Positions 1 through 8,693 of a stretch of DNA of 64,000 bases are shown one piece after another. Origin of the DNA: Hyphomicrobiales bacterium (GTDB lineage Bacteria > Pseudomonadota > Alphaproteobacteria > Rhizobiales > Beijerinckiaceae); the NCBI GenBank assembly GCA_004144595.1, contig SEEM01000015.1, positions 41,996 through 105,995 of the forward strand, written 5' to 3'. Below the pieces are notes generated by a model, which had not been told where the DNA came from, searched no databases, and was given only the letters and a program-made list of their open reading frames with translations. The translations under genes and the position numbers were made by a program. Every line of letters starts with the position of its first letter. Positions within the stretch are counted from its first letter, which is position 1.

Positions 1-1
1 G

Positions 2-1546
2 ACCAAGCCGGCGCTCGGCGCGCCATCGGCCCTTCTCGCGAAGATCGCGCGTGCAGTCGGGGATCTGGCACGGCTGCGGCAAGGCAAGGTCGAGATCAAC
101 GGCGACGCCTATACGGTGGCCGGGAAGGGGCCCGATAGCTACGAGGCCTGCCAGGCCTTGCGCCTGCAGATCGCCCAGATGGATGGCCCTGATTCTGTCG
201 CCCAGGCCGTGATCGAGTGCCCGCCCGCTCCGCCTCCGGTGCCGGTGGTCGTGCCGCTTCCGGAGGTACCGGGCCTGATCCTGCACGATGTCCTGCCCGC
301 GCCGCCGAAGCCGTCAGGCTCCGCAGCGCCTTCGGAACCTGTGCCGGCCCCGGCGCAGCCGCAAAACGCCGTCTCGCCGCCGGCGGCAGCGGCGACGGTG
401 ACAGCCCCCCGTGCGGTGGCGCCCGTGCCGTTCGACTGGAGCGCTGTGCGCAGTGAGAATGGCCTGCGCCTCAATGGCAAGCTGCCGGACGAGGCGGCTC
501 GCGCGAGCCTTCTTTCCGCGGCGCGTGGATTCTTTGGCGAAACGCCGGTGGATGACCGGATGAGCGTCGAGCCGGCGCTGCGATCGGAACTCGATCTGCC
601 CGCGGCGACCGCCTTTGCGCTGGAGGCGCTGTCGAAGCTCAAGGCTGGTTCCGTGACGATCCGCGAAAAGACGTTCGCTGTCGCAGGCGAGATTGCCGAC
701 GCGGCGAGCCTGGCGGCGTTGCGTGAGTTTCTGGCGCGCAATGCTCCCGCCGGTCTGGCCTTGGCCAACCTGCCGGACGGCATCGTCGTACGGCCCTACG
801 GACTGTCCCTCTCGGCGGATCGCACCGGCTTGCGGCTCTCCGGATACCTGCCCGATCAGGCGACGCAAGCAGTGCTGCGGGCGCTGGTCGGCGATTCCCC
901 GTTGAAGGATCGTTTCGAGGATACCACGATCGTCGTGCCAGGCAGCCCTGCCGGCTTTGGCGCGGCGGCGCGCGCCGTGCTCGCCGATCTGCTGCGCCTC
1001 GATCTCGGTTCGGCCTCTGTGATGGACGATCGCGTCACGCTGCGCGGCCTGACCTGCCGGGAGCTGATCAAGAGCGAGGTCGAGACCAGCGCCGCCACCG
1101 GCCTGCCGCAGGGTTTCAAGGTGGATGCGGCGGTCAGCCTGCGCCAGACCGGTTGCGTCGTCGATCCGCCGGCGAGCTGCCAGAACGATCTCGACGGGCT
1201 GACCCGGCGCAACACCGTCCTGTTCGGGCAGGGAACCTCGGTCGTCGAGCTCGATGCCACGACCGAGCGCGTCATCGGCGAGGCTGCGGCCATCCTTGAG
1301 AAATGCCCGGGCTCGCCGGTCGTCATCGAGGGCCATGCCAATCGTGATGGCGAGCGGCGCGGCTTCGACAACATGGACCTGTCGCTGCGCCGGGCTCTGC
1401 GCGTGCGGGACGAACTGGCACGGCGCGGTATCGAGGCGGGTCAGCTCGCGGTCAAGGGCTATGGCAGCACCCGCCCGCTCGTGCCGCACGAGGCGCCGGA
1501 GGCCCGCGCGATGAACCGCCGCGTGCAGTTCACCGTGGCGAAGTAG
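2..1546 (+). CDS. OmpA-family protein with BON-like repeats (5' end outside window)
   Basis: Envelope protein, open to the left edge, so the true start and any signal peptide lie outside the window; 514 residues are visible. The last ~120 residues are an OmpA C-terminal domain that binds peptidoglycan: it has the VVIEGHANRDG segment, the LSLRRALRVRDEL helix and the NRRVQFTV ending. The part before it contains at least two BON-like units (GLRLNGKLPDEA and GLRLSGYLPDQA motifs, plus repeated LxxGxVxI...VAG segments), and a proline/alanine-rich linker sits around visible residues 70-135. Known BON-OmpA proteins sit in the cell envelope and attach to the wall; this role is inferred. It is followed 9 bp later by a membrane protein gene, likely an operon. 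Confidence 0.85.
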   Translation, partial: TKPALGAPSALLAKIARAVGDLARLRQGKVEINGDAYTVAGKGPDSYEACQALRLQIAQMDGPDSVAQAVIECPPAPPPVPVVVPLPEVPGLILHDVLPAPPKPSGSAAPSEPVPAPAQPQNAVSPPAAAATVTAPRAVAPVPFDWSAVRSENGLRLNGKLPDEAARASLLSAARGFFGETPVDDRMSVEPALRSELDLPAATAFALEALSKLKAGSVTIREKTFAVAGEIADAASLAALREFLARNAPAGLALANLPDGIVVRPYGLSLSADRTGLRLSGYLPDQATQAVLRALVGDSPLKDRFEDTTIVVPGSPAGFGAAARAVLADLLRLDLGSASVMDDRVTLRGLTCRELIKSEVETSAATGLPQGFKVDAAVSLRQTGCVVDPPASCQNDLDGLTRRNTVLFGQGTSVVELDATTERVIGEAAAILEKCPGSPVVIEGHANRDGERRGFDNMDLSLRRALRVRDELARRGIEAGQLAVKGYGSTRPLVPHEAPEARAMNRRVQFTVAK

Positions 1547-1555
1547 GAGGCGGCC

Positions 1556-2332
1556 ATGCTTTATCTCGCCAGCCAGTTCGTCTGGTTCCTGCTCGCCGCC
1601 TACGGTCTTGGCTTTGCCATGGGCTGGATCAGCCATGACGGCGGCAAGGTTCGCTTCTGGAGCGGCGCCTGGAATGTGGTCGCCCTGCTTTGGGTTGCCG
1701 GTGCCGCCGTGACCTGGTCCCAGCTCCTGAACGGCATGCAGGCGACCTGGGTCGAGACCGCATTGCTGTTCACCGCCGCCTACTGGGTGGGTTGCGTCTG
1801 CGCCGGCCTGGTACGGAAGCCGGCGGCCTCTGCAACCTCGCAGCCGAGCGCAGCGCCGGTCGCTCCGCCGCAGCCGGCCGTCGCGGTTTCCCCTGCATCG
1901 ACGGTGCCGGCCGCGACATCGCCGAACCGATTGCCGCCCATCGAGAACGAGGCGGAGTTGCCCGGCCAGCGCCCTGCCGGGCTCGTCACCGCGCGCGACG
2001 AAAAGCCCGACGATCTCAAGCTGATCAAGGGCATCGGGCGCCAGAACGAAGGCCGGCTGCATGGGCTCGGGATCTGGCATTTCGAGCAGATCGCCGCCTG
2101 GACGCCAGCGAATGTCGAATGGATCGGCAGCTATCTCGCCTTTCCGGGCCGTATCGAGCGCGAAGACTGGGTAGGGCAGGCTGTGCTTCTGGCGGCCGGC
2201 ACCGAGACCGCTTTCGCCAAGCGGGCCAACGCCGGCGAGGTCGAGACGTCGCGCGACGACGGTACGGCCGGACAGGCCAATATCGCGGAGATCGTCGAAG
2301 ACAACGCTGAAGCTAAAAGCCCGAAGTCCTGA
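1556..2332 (+). CDS. Membrane protein with C-terminal helix-hairpin-helix-like domain
   Basis: 258 residues. Three hydrophobic segments (about residues 3-24, 36-54 and 65-86) are followed by a Pro/Ala-rich linker and a C-terminal domain from about residue 145 (DDLKLIKGIGRQNEGRLHGLGI, WTPANVEWIGSYL, FPGRIEREDWVGQA). That domain is the HhH fold often labelled 'flap endonuclease-1-like' and also found at the C-terminus of some NuoE proteins; a nuclease activity is not shown by any catalytic residues here. The ATG follows GGAGGCGGCC, a good ribosome site. It starts 9 bp after the OmpA/BON gene and is probably cotranscribed with it, which suggests an envelope-associated role. Confidence 0.75.
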   Translation: MLYLASQFVWFLLAAYGLGFAMGWISHDGGKVRFWSGAWNVVALLWVAGAAVTWSQLLNGMQATWVETALLFTAAYWVGCVCAGLVRKPAASATSQPSAAPVAPPQPAVAVSPASTVPAATSPNRLPPIENEAELPGQRPAGLVTARDEKPDDLKLIKGIGRQNEGRLHGLGIWHFEQIAAWTPANVEWIGSYLAFPGRIEREDWVGQAVLLAAGTETAFAKRANAGEVETSRDDGTAGQANIAEIVEDNAEAKSPKS

Positions 2333-2338
2333 AAGGGA

Positions 2339-3232
2339 TCAGCCGGCGCGGCGTTCGGCCCGCGCGATCAGCTTGGTGATCCGCCGGATCATGTCCTTGC
2401 TGCCGAGCAGCGGCGCATGGCCCTGGCCGGGCGCGGTGAAGGTTTCGCAGTCGGGATGGCGCTCCGCCATCTCCTCCAGGGTCTTCTCGGCCAGAAGGTC
2501 GGAATTGGCGCCGCGGATCGCCAGCAATGGCACGGCCTTGAGTGCGTCGAAATAGGGCCAGAGCACCGGCAGCGGCGCTTCGAGATCGAGCTCCTCCAGC
2601 ACCTTCATCAGCTTGACGTCGTAATCGGGCTTGATCGCCCCGTCGCGATCCGTCCAGGTGCGACGTGCCATCATCTCCCATTCCGCCTCGCCGAGGATGG
2701 GGAATTGCTGGTCTGAGAGCCGCTTCAGGATCTCGGCGCCTTCCTGGAAGCTGCGCGGCACCGGCAGCTTGCCGACATAGCCCCGAATGCGCAGCAGGCC
2801 GCGCGCATCGATTACCGGGCCGACATCGTTGAAGACGACACCGCGGATCGTCGCGGGCCGCGCCGCCGCCAGCGCCATGGTCAATAGGCCGCCGCGCGAG
2901 GTGCCGACGAACACGGCCCGCTCGATGCCACCGGCGACGAGCACCTGGATGAGGTCGTCGAGCTCGACGCGGATATCGTAATTCTTCCAGTTTTTATCAT
3001 ATTCGGAGAGCCCGCGGCCGCGATAGTCGAGTGCCAGCACGCGGCGCGGCCTGGCCGCGTCTTCGGCAAGGGTCAGGGCCAGTTCGTGAAAATCGGCGGC
3101 GGTACGGGCGAAGCCGGGCAGGCAGACGACCGGCAACGCGTTTGGGGCAAGCGGCCCGTAATCGCGAAAATGCAGCTTGAGCCCGTCGCTGGCACTGACG
3201 AAGCGGGAGGTGAAGCCGGATTCGGACGTCAT
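2339..3232 (-). CDS. Alpha/beta hydrolase
   Basis: 297 residues from the ATG at 3232 (MTSESGFTSRFV); a GTG at 3268 would add 12 residues but has no better ribosome site. The nucleophile elbow is in FVGTSRGGLLTMAL (Ser of GTSRG), the oxyanion-side segment in VVCLPGFARTAADFHEL, and the catalytic His probably in TAPGQGHAPLL. Fold and catalytic residues are clear but the substrate is not; similar enzymes are annotated as esterases or C-C hydrolases. It converges with the membrane-HhH gene, whose stop lies 6 bp from this stop. A stretch of about 230 bp upstream (3233-3462) holds no supported gene. Confidence 0.85.
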   Translation of the reverse strand: MTSESGFTSRFVSASDGLKLHFRDYGPLAPNALPVVCLPGFARTAADFHELALTLAEDAARPRRVLALDYRGRGLSEYDKNWKNYDIRVELDDLIQVLVAGGIERAVFVGTSRGGLLTMALAAARPATIRGVVFNDVGPVIDARGLLRIRGYVGKLPVPRSFQEGAEILKRLSDQQFPILGEAEWEMMARRTWTDRDGAIKPDYDVKLMKVLEELDLEAPLPVLWPYFDALKAVPLLAIRGANSDLLAEKTLEEMAERHPDCETFTAPGQGHAPLLGSKDMIRRITKLIARAERRAG

Positions 3233-3462
3233 GACGGACTCAAAAAGGCAGGCGCGGCGGAAGCGCACCTAACCATGGCCACGCCAGGCATGAAAGCCGG
3301 CTTTCGGATCAGGACGCGCGCCAGCGACGCAACTCGTCAATGCAAGGGTTGAACTGGTCGAGGTCCCTCGGCGTGAGCACCGAAAGGAAATCGCGGCCTA
3401 CGGCGAGGGACGGCTTACCGCCGAATCGGTCGGTAGCGCCAAGCCCTGATGGCGAGCAACCT

Positions 3463-5541
3463 TCAGTCCCGCTTGCCGCCCCGCTTCAGGTCGTAATCGA
3501 TCAGATAGGCCGTGCGCTGGTTCAGGCGCTCTCGATAGACCTGCAGGTTCTCCATCACCCGCTGGACGTAGTTGCGCGTCTCGGAAAAGGGGATGCGCTC
3601 GACCCAGTCGACGGCGTCGACCTCCGGATCGCGCGGGTCGCCATAGGCGGCGATCCATTTCCTCACATTGGGCGAGCCGGCATTATACGCGGCGAAAGTC
3701 AGGATATAGGAGCCGCGCCACTCCTTGAGCAGGTCGTTGAGATGGGCCGCGCCCATCCGCGCCGCATAGAGCGGGTCTTCCCCGAGCTTGTCCCAATCGA
3801 AGGGCAGGCTGGCGCGCCTGGCTGTCTCGCGCGCCGTCGCCGGCATCATCTGCATCAGCCCGCGCGCGCCGGCGCCGGACATCGCGGTCGGGTCGAAGGC
3901 GCTCTCCTGTCGCGCGATCGCATGGACGATCGCCCGCTCCATCGGATCGCCGAGCACGTCGAAATTGGGGATGCCGTTGACCGGATAGGCCGTCATATCG
4001 AGCGGGAAGCCGCGTTGCAGGGCGGCTTTGCCGATGCCGACCTGTGCGCGTGCATCCGTTTCGCGGTGGGCGATGGCCGCGATGGCCTCCAGCGCTTCGG
4101 TGGTATGCAGGCGCTGGGCCAGGTCGTTGAGCATCAGCGTCGCGAGATCGCGTTGGCCGATGCGGTAGAGCAGGCGCACGGCGCGGTGGCCGGGCAGCGT
4201 CTCCAGGCCGGCAGCCACCGTGCGCCGCAGCGGCAGGTCGGGAAGGCCGAGTTTCGCCCGCGCCAGTTGCCCGTAATAGGCGACGGGCTGCTCCGCGGCC
4301 TTGCCGAAGGCGGCTTTGGCCTCCTCGGCCTTTCCGAGGTCTTCATAGGCGCGACCCTGCCAATAGGCGGCGCGCGCGACCGAGATCGGCGTCTCCGCGA
4401 TGATTGCGGCCGCATCGAAATGCTTGAGCGCGACATCAGGCTTCTTGAGAAAGCGCAGTGCCAGGAAGCCGGCATGCCATTCGGCCTCGATCCGCTCGGC
4501 CGGATCCTCGGCGCCGTGGCCCGACGAAACCTCGTAGGCCTTCTGCGGCTGGCCGGCGTCTAGCAGCTTGCGCGAGATGATGCGCCGCTCCTCCCACCAG
4601 CCGTCGCCATCGCCGAGCAGGGCCGGATCGCGCGGGATCGCCGTCAGCGCTTTCACCGCGTCATCGAGCTTGTCGCCACGGCGCGCCTGCTGGGCCTGCA
4701 GGAAGGCGAAGGAGACATCGCCGTGCAGCGAGGCGGGCACCGCTGAAATCAGCTTCTCGGAGATCGGCCGGCGCGCCTTGGCGCTGGCGAGCCGCGCCTT
4801 GGCCAGCACGATATAATCGGCCGAGACGCGGGCGGCATTGCGCAGGGCCGCCTCGCCATTTTCGCGGAACAGGAAGCGCTCGGTGCGCAGGCGATGGTCA
4901 TCCCTGGTCAGAACGGCCTCGAACGCGCCGAGCACGATCTTTTCCAGCGCCTGTCCAAAGGAATCCTTGCGCCAGCTCTCGCGGACGAGCGCGGTGGCCT
5001 CTTCGACCTTGGCTTCGTCCTTCAGAGCCAGCGCCAGCGCGATCCGCCCGGCCGGCGAAATCGGCTTCTGCCCATGGAAGAAGGCGCGCACGATCGCCGG
5101 GCTCTTCTTCTCGGCGATCAGCGCCTCCTCGGCGCGGCGTCGAAAACGGGTCGTGGCCGGATAGTTCGGGTGCTCGCGCAGAAACGCGTCGATTCGCAGA
5201 AAGGGCACAGCGCCGGCATTGGCATGGATCGCGACCCATTCGAGCAGAGAGCGCGCCGACCGGTCCTCGATTCGGGCCGCGAGATCGTCGCCCTCCGCCA
5301 GCGCGCCTCGGCGATAGGCAGCGACAGCCGTTGTCACGGCCTCGATATCGATCGTGCTCTCGGCCCGCTGGGCGTTGGGCGGGTAGGGCGGCAGCGTGCT
5401 CGTGGTCTCGACATCACCGAGCATGGCGAGCTTGCGCTGGGTCGCGAGCATGCCGTCATCGCCCGCCTGCGTCGTCGAGGCGGAGAGGAGGGCAGGCAGC
5501 AGCAAGCCGATCAGTCTCCTCGCGGCGGCAGGCGAGGCCAT
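3463..5541 (-). CDS. Soluble lytic murein transglycosylase (SLT family, GH23)
   Basis: 692 residues. Cleaves peptidoglycan glycan strands to 1,6-anhydro-muropeptides in the periplasm. I chose the ATG at 5541 because GGAG lies 7 nt upstream and the product begins with a clear signal peptide (MASPAAARRLIGLLLPALL...TTQA); upstream ATG 5568 is possible. A long alpha-helical superhelix (U-domain-like, residues ~60-490) precedes the catalytic SLT domain with IARQESAFDPTAMSGAGARGL (catalytic Glu in QES), LMQMMPATA and the YNAGSPNVRKW segment. It is divergent from dapA. Confidence 0.93.
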   Translation of the reverse strand: MASPAAARRLIGLLLPALLSASTTQAGDDGMLATQRKLAMLGDVETTSTLPPYPPNAQRAESTIDIEAVTTAVAAYRRGALAEGDDLAARIEDRSARSLLEWVAIHANAGAVPFLRIDAFLREHPNYPATTRFRRRAEEALIAEKKSPAIVRAFFHGQKPISPAGRIALALALKDEAKVEEATALVRESWRKDSFGQALEKIVLGAFEAVLTRDDHRLRTERFLFRENGEAALRNAARVSADYIVLAKARLASAKARRPISEKLISAVPASLHGDVSFAFLQAQQARRGDKLDDAVKALTAIPRDPALLGDGDGWWEERRIISRKLLDAGQPQKAYEVSSGHGAEDPAERIEAEWHAGFLALRFLKKPDVALKHFDAAAIIAETPISVARAAYWQGRAYEDLGKAEEAKAAFGKAAEQPVAYYGQLARAKLGLPDLPLRRTVAAGLETLPGHRAVRLLYRIGQRDLATLMLNDLAQRLHTTEALEAIAAIAHRETDARAQVGIGKAALQRGFPLDMTAYPVNGIPNFDVLGDPMERAIVHAIARQESAFDPTAMSGAGARGLMQMMPATARETARRASLPFDWDKLGEDPLYAARMGAAHLNDLLKEWRGSYILTFAAYNAGSPNVRKWIAAYGDPRDPEVDAVDWVERIPFSETRNYVQRVMENLQVYRERLNQRTAYLIDYDLKRGGKRD

Positions 5542-5709
5542 GGCGGAACTCCAGGCGCGTATGAACATCGGTCGATGGTCGGCCAAGGGGGTTTATGAAG
5601 GCTTAACCATGAGGCCACGCATTTTCATGGCTTGCCGGCTTTGCCTTGGCGACACGACGGTTTATGTGTGGCGGCCCCGCAACCCGCGTTTTCGTCCCAG
5701 GACCGTCCC

Positions 5710-6603
5710 ATGACCAAGCACATTGCCTTCACCGGCTCGATGCCCGCTCTGGTCACGCCGTTCAAAGCCGGCAAGGTCGACGAGGACGCCCTGCGTGCAT
5801 TGGTCGAATGGCAGATCGGAAACGGCTCGACCGGGCTCGTGCCGGTCGGCACCACCGGCGAGAGCCCGACGCTCTCCCATGAAGAGCACAAGCGCGTCGT
5901 CGAGATCGTCATCGACCAGAACAAGCGCCGCGTCCCGGTCATCGCCGGAGCCGGTTCGAACAACACGATCGAGGCGATCGACCTCGCCGTCCATGCCGAG
6001 AAGGCAGGCGCCGATGCCGTGCTCGTGGTCACGCCCTATTACAACAAGCCGACCCAGGAGGGCATGTACCAGCACTTCAAGGCGGTGAACGATGCGGTCG
6101 GCATTCCGATCATCATCTACAACATCCCGCCGCGATCGGTTGTGGACATGTCGGTGGAGACGATGGCGCGGCTCTACGAGCTCAAGAACATCGCCGGGGT
6201 GAAGGATGCCACCGCCAACCTTGCCCGCGTCTCGCAGCAGCGCCACGCCATGGGGCCGGATTTCATCCAGCTCTCCGGCGAGGACATGACCGCGCTCGCC
6301 TATATGGCAGCTGGCGGCCATGGCTGCATCTCGGTCGTCGCCAATGTCGCGCCGCGCCTCTGCGCCGACCTGATGGAGGCTGTCCAGAAGGGCGACTATG
6401 CCGGCGCGCTGAAGGTGCAGGACCGGCTGGTGCCGCTCCATGACGCGATCTTCAAGGAGCCCGGCCTCGCCGGCGCCAAGCATGGCCTCGCGCTGCTCGG
6501 CCGCATCGAGGAGGAGGTTCGCCTGCCGCTGATGCCGGTCACCCCGGCGACGGGCATGGTTATCCGCGAGGCCATGGTTTTCGCCGGGCTGGTGAATGCC
6601 TAG
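5710..6603 (+). CDS. dapA: 4-hydroxy-tetrahydrodipicolinate synthase
   Basis: 297 residues, normal for the family. Condenses pyruvate with aspartate semialdehyde, the first committed step to diaminopimelate and lysine. The ATG at 5710 starts [22 protein letters not shown] lies upstream. Visible family features are the [14 protein letters not shown] motif, [18 protein letters not shown], the catalytic Tyr in [12 protein letters not shown], and the Schiff-base Lys in [14 protein letters not shown]. smpB follows in the same direction, a neighbourhood common in Hyphomicrobiales. A 9-bp hairpin follows the stop by 12 nt. Confidence 0.97.
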   Translation: MTKHIAFTGSMPALVTPFKAGKVDEDALRALVEWQIGNGSTGLVPVGTTGESPTLSHEEHKRVVEIVIDQNKRRVPVIAGAGSNNTIEAIDLAVHAEKAGADAVLVVTPYYNKPTQEGMYQHFKAVNDAVGIPIIIYNIPPRSVVDMSVETMARLYELKNIAGVKDATANLARVSQQRHAMGPDFIQLSGEDMTALAYMAAGGHGCISVVANVAPRLCADLMEAVQKGDYAGALKVQDRLVPLHDAIFKEPGLAGAKHGLALLGRIEEEVRLPLMPVTPATGMVIREAMVFAGLVNA

Positions 6604-6615
6604 ATAGGATAGAGT

Positions 6616-6638
6616 GACCGCGCCGGACAGGCGCGGTC
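6616..6638 (+). terminator. Hairpin after dapA, possible terminator
   Basis: Perfect 9-bp stem GACCGCGCC / GGCGCGGTC around GGACA, 12 nt after the dapA stop. No U-tract follows, so it may be a 3' stabilising structure rather than an intrinsic terminator. Confidence 0.4.
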
Positions 6639-6768
6639 GCTCGCTTGCCGCTCGCGGCCGGCGAAAGAATGATAAGGTCTGCGGTTTCAGGAGCTTGGGT
6701 GCCGATCCCGAATCGGGTTCTCAGGCTCTGGCGCCCCCGGCCACACAGCATGGATTCAGCGGAACGGC

Positions 6769-7242
6769 ATGAAGAAACCTGATCCGGAGCGCTATCGTCT
6801 GGCGGCTGATAACCGCAAGGCGCGCTTCAACTACGAGATCAAGGAAACCGTGGAGGCGGGCATCGCCTTGCAGGGGACCGAGATCAAGTCGTTGCGCGGC
6901 GGCAAGGCGACGATCAGCGAGAGCTATGCCGGCCCGATGGGGACGGAGCTCTTCCTGTTCAACGCCCATATTCCTGAATATCTTGAGGCGAACCGCTTCA
7001 ATCACGAGGTCCGCCGGCCCCGCAAGCTGCTGCTCCACAGGCGGGAGATCAACAAGCTGATGGGCGCGGTCCAGCGCGAGGGCATGGCCCTGATCCCGCT
7101 CAAGGTCTATTTCAACGACAGGGGCCGGGCGAAAGTCGAGCTCGGTCTCGGCAAGGGCAAGAAGCTCCACGACAAGCGCGAGACCGAGAAAGAGCGCGAC
7201 TGGAACCGCGACAAGCAGCGGCTGCTGAAGAACGGCGGATAG
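6769..7242 (+). CDS. smpB: SsrA-binding protein SmpB
   Basis: 157 residues, the expected size. Binds tmRNA and brings it to stalled ribosomes for trans-translation. Diagnostic stretches are [17 protein letters not shown] near the N-terminus, [20 protein letters not shown], the FNAHIPEY segment, [10 protein letters not shown] and the basic C-terminal tail [20 protein letters not shown], which enters the decoding centre. It lies downstream of dapA and converges on the NYN gene across an intergenic palindromic repeat. The tmRNA gene itself is not in the window. Confidence 0.97.
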   Translation: MKKPDPERYRLAADNRKARFNYEIKETVEAGIALQGTEIKSLRGGKATISESYAGPMGTELFLFNAHIPEYLEANRFNHEVRRPRKLLLHRREINKLMGAVQREGMALIPLKVYFNDRGRAKVELGLGKGKKLHDKRETEKERDWNRDKQRLLKNGG

Positions 7243-7253
7243 GCCGTCGGGCC

Positions 7254-7345
7254 GTCAAGCTCGGGCTTGACCCGAGCATCCCGGAAACCAACTGCCTTTC
7301 GTCTTGAGCTCCTCGGGTCTACGCTTCGCTTAGTCCGAGATGACG
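7254..7345. repeat. Extragenic palindromic repeat, copy A
   Basis: Imperfect palindrome between the convergent smpB and NYN genes. Contains the 20-nt core tcgggcttgacccgagcatc at 7261-7280 and ends with tccgagatgacg. The same core occurs exactly at 18196-18215 and 22918-22937, and 15 nt of it in inverse orientation at 19703-19717. Confidence 0.8.
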
Positions 7346-7353
7346 TCGGCCTG

Positions 7354-7992
7354 TCATCCCTCCGCCGGCTCGTCGCCCTGCCGAATGCCGTAGCGGCGCT
7401 CCAGCGACGGGTTGCCGGGAGTTCCCGGTGGTCCGCCAGCAGCCCCCGCGCTGCGGCCGGCGCGCTCGGCCGGGTCGCGGCCGATCTTCTGCATAAGGTG
7501 AGCGAGATCGACGAACTCGTCGCATTGCCGGCGCAACTCGTCGGAGACCATCGGCGGGTTGGTCGAGATCGTCGAGACCACCGAAACCTTCACACCCTTG
7601 CGCTGCACCGCCTCGACCAGCGGGCGGAAATCGCCGTCGCCCGAGAACAGGTAGATCTGGTCGAGATGCGGCGAGAGCTCCAGCATCTCGATCGCCAGCT
7701 CGATATCCATGTTGCCCTTGACGCGGCGCCGGCCGGTGGCGTCGGTGAACTCCTTCGCAGCCTTGGTTATGACCCGGTAGCCGTTGTAGTCGAGCCAATC
7801 GACCAGCGGCCGGATCGACGAGTACTCCTCGCTCTCGATCAGCGTCGTGAAATAAAAGGCGCGGATCAGGTTGCCGCGCCCCTGAAACTCCCGCAGCAGG
7901 CGCCGATAGTCCATGTCGAAGCCGAGCTGCTTGGAAGTTGCGTAGAGATTGGCGCCATCGATGAACAGCGCGATGCGCGGTGCGGCGCTCAT
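7354..7992 (-). CDS. NYN domain protein (LabA/DUF88-like putative ribonuclease)
   Basis: 212 residues from the ATG at 7992, which has AGGAG 8 nt upstream; the in-frame GTG at 8001 overlaps that site and is unlikely. NYN (PIN-like) fold with conserved acidic residues in ALFIDGANLY, VKGNMDIELAIEM and FSGDGDFRPLVEAV, the metal-binding set expected of an RNase; the alpha5 segment RKGVKVSVVSTIS and the C-terminal DELRRQCDEFVDL are typical of the LabA/DUF88 family. The last ~35 residues are Gly/Pro/Arg-rich and probably disordered. The target RNA is unknown. The palindrome CTTAA-N5-TTAAG (8007-8021) lies just upstream. Confidence 0.85.
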   Translation of the reverse strand: MSAAPRIALFIDGANLYATSKQLGFDMDYRRLLREFQGRGNLIRAFYFTTLIESEEYSSIRPLVDWLDYNGYRVITKAAKEFTDATGRRRVKGNMDIELAIEMLELSPHLDQIYLFSGDGDFRPLVEAVQRKGVKVSVVSTISTNPPMVSDELRRQCDEFVDLAHLMQKIGRDPAERAGRSAGAAGGPPGTPGNPSLERRYGIRQGDEPAEG

Positions 7993-8006
7993 GACAATCA
8001 CTCCTG

Positions 8007-8021
8007 CTTAAATATCTTAAG
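8007..8021. promoter_or_regulatory. Short AT palindrome upstream of the NYN gene
   Basis: CTTAA-ATATC-TTAAG, a perfect 5-bp inverted repeat with a 5-nt spacer, 15 nt before the start codon of the NYN gene. It resembles but does not fit the CtrA consensus (TTAA-N7-TTAA), since the spacer is 5. Confidence 0.3.
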
Positions 8022-8130
8022 TCTTCAAAATGGGCGCTAAACGCGTCCTGACAATGTCGTTTCACGACTGAAATTTGACAAGTTTCGAGAATGGCCGTGG
8101 CACACTGACGCAGCTTGATCGTCCGCTACG

Positions 8131-8676
8131 TCAGGGCCGCATACGAGCCGGATTTCCGACCGCCGTGGCTCCGGCTGGTATGTCGCGCGTCACCACGCTG
8201 CCCGCACCGATGATGGCATCGTCGCCGATCGTGACGCCCGGCAGAATGATCGCGCCGCCACCAATCCAGACATTGCGCCCGATCACGACCGGGCGTCCGA
8301 ATTCAAGCATCTGCCGGCGCTCAGCAGGGTCGCGCGGATGATCCGCGGTCAGGATCTGCACGCCGGGGCCGATCTGCGTGCCGTCCCCGATGGAGACCGC
8401 AACGACATCCAGGATGATGCAGTTGAAATTGAGAAAGACGCCATCGCCGAGGCTGATGTTGTAGCCGTAGTCGCAATGGAAGGGCGGGCGGATGACGACG
8501 TTGCGCCCGACTTGGCCGAGGGCTTCGCGCAGGAGCGGCAGCCGCGCTTCCGGCGTCGCAGCCGTGGCGTTGAAGCGCTCCATCCAGGCGCTGATGCGGC
8601 GGTTGTCGGCGATGAGCTCCGGGCTGTCGGCGCGGTAGAGTTCGCCGGCCAGCATCTTGTCCTTCTCGCTGCGCAT
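8131..8676 (-). CDS. maa: Maltose/galactoside O-acetyltransferase family enzyme
   Basis: 181 residues, the usual length. Left-handed beta-helix (hexapeptide repeat) acetyltransferase using acetyl-CoA; sugars are the known acceptors in the family. Start taken as the ATG at 8676 (MRSEKDKMLAGELYRADSPEL) with GGAGG 5 nt upstream; an in-frame TTG at 8697 overlaps the era stop but is less convincing. The Mac domain at residues 1-60 is followed by hexapeptide repeats, with the catalytic His in LTADHPRDPAERR and the C-terminal IGAGSVVTRDIPAG loop. It lies immediately downstream of era. Confidence 0.88.
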   Translation of the reverse strand: MRSEKDKMLAGELYRADSPELIADNRRISAWMERFNATAATPEARLPLLREALGQVGRNVVIRPPFHCDYGYNISLGDGVFLNFNCIILDVVAVSIGDGTQIGPGVQILTADHPRDPAERRQMLEFGRPVVIGRNVWIGGGAIILPGVTIGDDAIIGAGSVVTRDIPAGATAVGNPARMRP

Positions 8677-8693
8677 CGCGGCCTCCGCGGGGC

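Noticed and set aside
8007..8021. CtrA binding site
   Set aside because: TTAA half-sites are 5 bp apart, not the 7 bp of the consensus.
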